Assembly: GCA_000827265.1 (NCBI GenBank)
Contig: KN834806.1
Coordinates: 339,483-350,092, forward strand
Reading direction: 5' to 3'
Length of the DNA stretch: 10,610 nt
Source: Collybiopsis luxurians FD-317 M1
Lineage: Eukaryota; Basidiomycota; Agaricomycetes; Agaricales; Omphalotaceae
Part shown: positions 8,142 through 10,610 of the stretch, one piece after another
Layout of the letters: each line of letters begins with the position of its first letter
Position numbering within the stretch: position 1 is the first letter of the stretch
Translations under genes and position numbers: made by a program
The notes under the pieces: model-generated
The model's input: only the letters and a program-made list of their open reading frames with translations
Databases searched by the model: none
Told to the model about the DNA's origin: nothing

Positions 8142-8999
8142 TGTATCAAGGTTATTGATTAAGGATTTCATAATGTTATTGTCTTGAATTCAGGATCAAC
8201 AATTGCATGGTCCTGGTAAATTACTTCAGATGTTCTACACGCTGCCTACACAAGGTCAATTTTGGACAGAAATATATATAGTGGAGCATGTTGTCCACTC
8301 TATCTGCAGGGCATCTACCAACTTCCAATCACAATCATTAGCCTTACTCAATAATTGCTGTTTGATTGTGCTGCTTTTTGAATCAACCTGTTCTGACTCA
8401 CCCAATCTTGTTGCAAAATGCCTTAAGATCAACCTTCCATTCTGAGTACCAAATCCTTATATTGTCACCGGGAGGGCAAATAGATTCCTTCCCACCATTG
8501 TATACATCCTTCTCATCCCCATTGATCCCAAACTATGCTGACCTCATTAGTTTCATCCTGACCTTCTCGTACAAATCCAACTTTAATTCATGGAAATTAC
8601 CATTTCACATAGCTCCAGCCAGTCTCTTCAACAGACTATATCAATTCTCTCCATCTTAAGTCACATACCAGCTTGACGCTATGTGCACCTCTCCCAACTC
8701 CTACTTCCACATGGTTATTGTCTCCAGAATCACAAACTGTATCATTGGCGTTGGCTGTGTATTGATTGAGCACATGTCTTTGGGAGTGTAGGACATATTG
8801 AAGACATTGCAGTGGATAAAAATCAGCCAGAGAAGAAGTTTGGGTTGAGGCTGGTTCAGGACCTTACAGATATTGTTCAGAGGGAGAGTGGGGGTTATAA
8901 GACAATTTTGAATTGCAGTAACAAGAATACACATATGTTCAGTGAGTTTTTGGTCAGTACAGTTTGGATGCAGAGCTGACTGTCTCTCTGTTTTTAGTT
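8142..8999. other. Stretch without a supported gene; possible upstream remnant of acyltransferase relic 2
   Basis: No frame here can be assigned. On the plus strand, 8700-8785 reads SYFHMVIVSRITNCIIGVG and continues with VLIEHM. This may be a ruined version of the HxxxDG-motif region of the neighbouring acyltransferase relic, which would sit at about this distance upstream, but the His and Asp are not preserved and alignment by eye is weak. The open frame at 8366-8659 shows no recognisable motif. Confidence 0.35.
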
Positions 9000-9830
9000 C
9001 AACCTTCAACTCCCATTTGTGAAGAGCAACTGTTTGAAACTCTAGCAAAATGCAAGCAAACAGAGTCATGGTCAACCATGCACTTGCTATGCAACATCTC
9101 ATAGGGATAGTTGAATTTGAATTCTCAAACTATCAGGGAACTATGGTGAGTTTCTTTTTTTTTTTGATGTGTTCACATTTCTGACTACACTATTGCCTCC
9201 ATCTGTCCTTTCATCCAGCCATCCACCTGTTCACTCTGTCACTGTATCATAACATTCGTATCCACATTACATCCTCTGACTGTTCCTTTACACAGAACAA
9301 TATACACTGCCCTCAACCTTTGACCCTTCTTAACCCAGTACCCTCCACCTCATAACAGTTTCCTTGCCCTCACCTACTTCAAGTAGTCCTCCCTGCCTTT
9401 TGTTCTAACCTCTGGGCATTTGATTGAGGGTGAAGGGGTGAAGGAGCACACAAGGAAGGTAGTCAAACCCCGCATTCCACCATGACCTACTGGCTTCATG
9501 CCTCACCTACCTTGAAGTTGTTCTCCTTGTTCCAACCTCCTGGCATCTGATTGAGGGTGAAGGGGTGATGGAGCACATGAGGGTAGTCAAAAGTTTGTTT
9601 TTGATGGCCTGAGCAATCAGGGGGTGAGAGTTAGGGCAGCTTGAGCTAGGGGTGATGAGGGTGGTTCAATAGCTATGGTAACGTCCTCAAAAACAGCGGT
9701 GGCAACAGAGGCCTTGTCATCATTGTTGTCATCAGTGTCAAAGTTTTTCAGGGTCCTCAGCATCATTGCCATCACTGTACACATCATTGTCACTGTCATT
9801 GTCATCTGGGTCTAGGTCAAAGTCGGAGTA
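9000..9830 (+). pseudogene. Decayed acyltransferase-like gene, relic 2 (paralogue of relic 1, inverted)
   Basis: The plus strand repeats the relic 1 protein in broken form. CEEQLFETLAKCKQ (from about 9017) is followed by a one-base frameshift and then VMVNHALAMQHL, matching SEEQTLKILAKCKQ and VNHALFVLCN of relic 1. A GTGAGT donor (about 9146) and CACAG acceptor (9291-9295) frame an intron at the same place as in relic 1. The next exon opens TIYTALNL-stop-P (TGA at 9321-9323), the same Arg-position stop as relic 1, then LALTYFK, FVLTSGHLIEGEGVKEHTRK and a second, duplicated copy. Similarity continues to a GTCATT-rich run at about 9812. It has stops, indels and a duplication, so it is not functional. 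The 9831-10029 stretch holds no clear feature. Confidence 0.72.
9369..9591 (+). repeat. Internal tandem duplication in acyltransferase relic 2
   Basis: The segment CTCACCTAC...GTAGTCAAA occurs twice, at 9369-9467 and at 9502-9591, in the same orientation. They share a 21-bp identical core (TGATTGAGGGTG followed by AAGGGGTGA). Both encode versions of the LTYFNVILPAFVPTT...VKEQTRKVIKS segment that relic 1 has once. The second copy continues into SLFLMA-stop-AIRG, matching SLFSMAQAIKG in relic 1, so it carries the original downstream sequence. Confidence 0.75.
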
Positions 9831-10313
9831 GGGAGGGGGGAATACAAGCAGCACCAGTGACACATTCCTTGCCACATCTATAAATGATGTTGTTTGGGAT
9901 GATGAGCAACAGAAAAGCAAGCAGTCATGAACCTCCATACCAAGTGGAGTGCTACTGGGGTCATTGTTGGCTGCAAATTTGAATTTACTTCATGCTGATA
10001 TGCTGACTCTGGGCTAAGTGCAAAAGTGAATGTGCAACAAACACACACACCAACACCAACACACTTTTAAGTCAAACACTCGAGTTCAAGGGGGTCTTTT
10101 CAAAGTAGAATTCAATATACAATTGCACAGAATACAAATAATAATAGGCTTAACAGATTTTTACTTCTCGAGTTCTGTAAAACTCAGGCCTGCTATGACT
10201 TTGCTCTTTCTTAACTAACTTTCTTTAGCTGAACTGGTACTTCTGAACTAAACTTGAAACAATGACTTTAAGTTTTTAACTGTTACAAGTTTTCTCTTTC
10301 TGTACTAGTTCTT

Positions 10314-10316
<3 letters not shown>

Positions 10317-10340
<24 letters not shown>
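10317..10340. repeat. CTTT microsatellite
   Basis: Six CTTT units in a wider pyrimidine-rich tract (about 10280-10375). On the minus strand it is a purine-rich tract just downstream of the TATA box of the probable LTR. Confidence 0.9.
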
Positions 10341-10345
<5 letters not shown>

Positions 10346-10450
10346 ATCTTTCTCTAGAAACACACAGTTGCACCTTAACTGCTTTAGCTGATAGCTTAGG
10401 GCAGTCTTGGGGCAACCAGTGCTTGTCTTTCTATGCATATTCTGCCTCTC

Positions 10451-10457
10451 TTTTATA
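10451..10457 (-). promoter_or_regulatory. TATA box of the probable LTR
   Basis: TATAAAA on the minus strand, in CAGTATAAAAGAGAGG, with a CCAAT-like box (ATTGG on plus at 10498-10502) about 41 bp upstream. The arrangement is a standard polymerase II core promoter and would drive transcription leftwards. Confidence 0.55.
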
Positions 10458-10610
10458 CTGTTCAGGCTCGAGACAATGGGACAATGCAAATATTGCCATT
10501 GGTCAATGTCTGTGTGAAACAACTGAATTGGTTTCTCTTGCTCAGTCAGCAGAATAAATGTGCCAAGCTGAACTTGTGAGAATGCTCAATAAGCACTATT
10601 CAAAATTATC

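Larger units (their letters stand above)
10030..10610 (-). mobile_element. Probable LTR of a retrotransposon (3' end at about 10030; 5' end beyond the window)
   Basis: Read on the minus strand, the region has a CCAAT-like box (10498-10502), a TATAAAA box followed by an AG-rich leader (10451-10457), three CTCGAG sites, and a GT-rich end finishing TTTGTTGCACA at 10030. This is the layout of an LTR with U3 promoter, R and U5, ending in the usual CA. No primer-binding-site-like TGG follows leftwards, so it is either a solo LTR or the 3' LTR of an element lying to the right. No gag or pol is in the window. An ordinary gene promoter is an alternative, since only one end can be seen. Confidence 0.5.

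Noticed and set aside
8203..8659. Plus-strand open frames of 80 and 97 codons
   Set aside because: Overlapping frames with no motif, no splice context and composition expected by chance.
9617..9938. Minus-strand Asp/Asn-rich frames
   Set aside because: They are complements of the GTCATT/GTCATC low-complexity run at the end of relic 2.

Overview
The window looks like an accessory, repeat-rich stretch of a filamentous basidiomycete genome, most likely an Agaricomycete. The evidence is a multi-exon NACHT/WD40 NOD-like receptor with 49-63 nt introns, acyltransferase relics of a kind common in mushrooms, a non-autonomous hAT transposon, and a probable retroelement LTR. I cannot name the genus. 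No gene in the window appears intact.

Layout, left to right. Bases 1-735 hold two arrays of a 10-bp near-palindromic repeat (units such as CAACCTGAGG), separated by about 480 bp of AT-rich DNA. Bases 809-952 (minus) may be a decayed coding fragment. Bases 1193-2645 (minus) are a decayed acyltransferase-like gene whose frame can be followed through three exons, broken only by stops. Bases 2646-3549 hold nothing firm. Bases 3558-4247 are a 690-bp hAT-type MITE with matching terminal inverted repeats and a perfect 8-bp target duplication. A third decamer array lies just right of it (4281-4332). Bases 4526-8018 (minus) are a NOD-like receptor pseudogene: helical N-terminal region, NACHT ATPase with intact Walker A and B, winged-helix-like region, WD40 repeats and a conserved C-terminal tail. 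Bases 8142-8999 hold little. Bases 9000-9830 (plus) are a second acyltransferase relic of the same family as the first, in inverted orientation and with an internal tandem duplication. From about 10030 to the right edge lies a probable LTR on the minus strand.

The genes do not form a working pathway as they stand. What unites them is how they decayed. Most premature stops are TGA, TAG or TAA codons reachable by C-to-T change from CGA, CAG or CAA. The first acyltransferase relic has at least seven such stops and no detected frameshift. CpG dinucleotides are scarce throughout. This fits decay driven by cytosine methylation or a RIP-like process in a transposon-rich region. The receptor and second acyltransferase also carry indels. 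I did not find an undescribed functional system. The most unusual items are the decamer arrays, the hAT MITE and the decay pattern.
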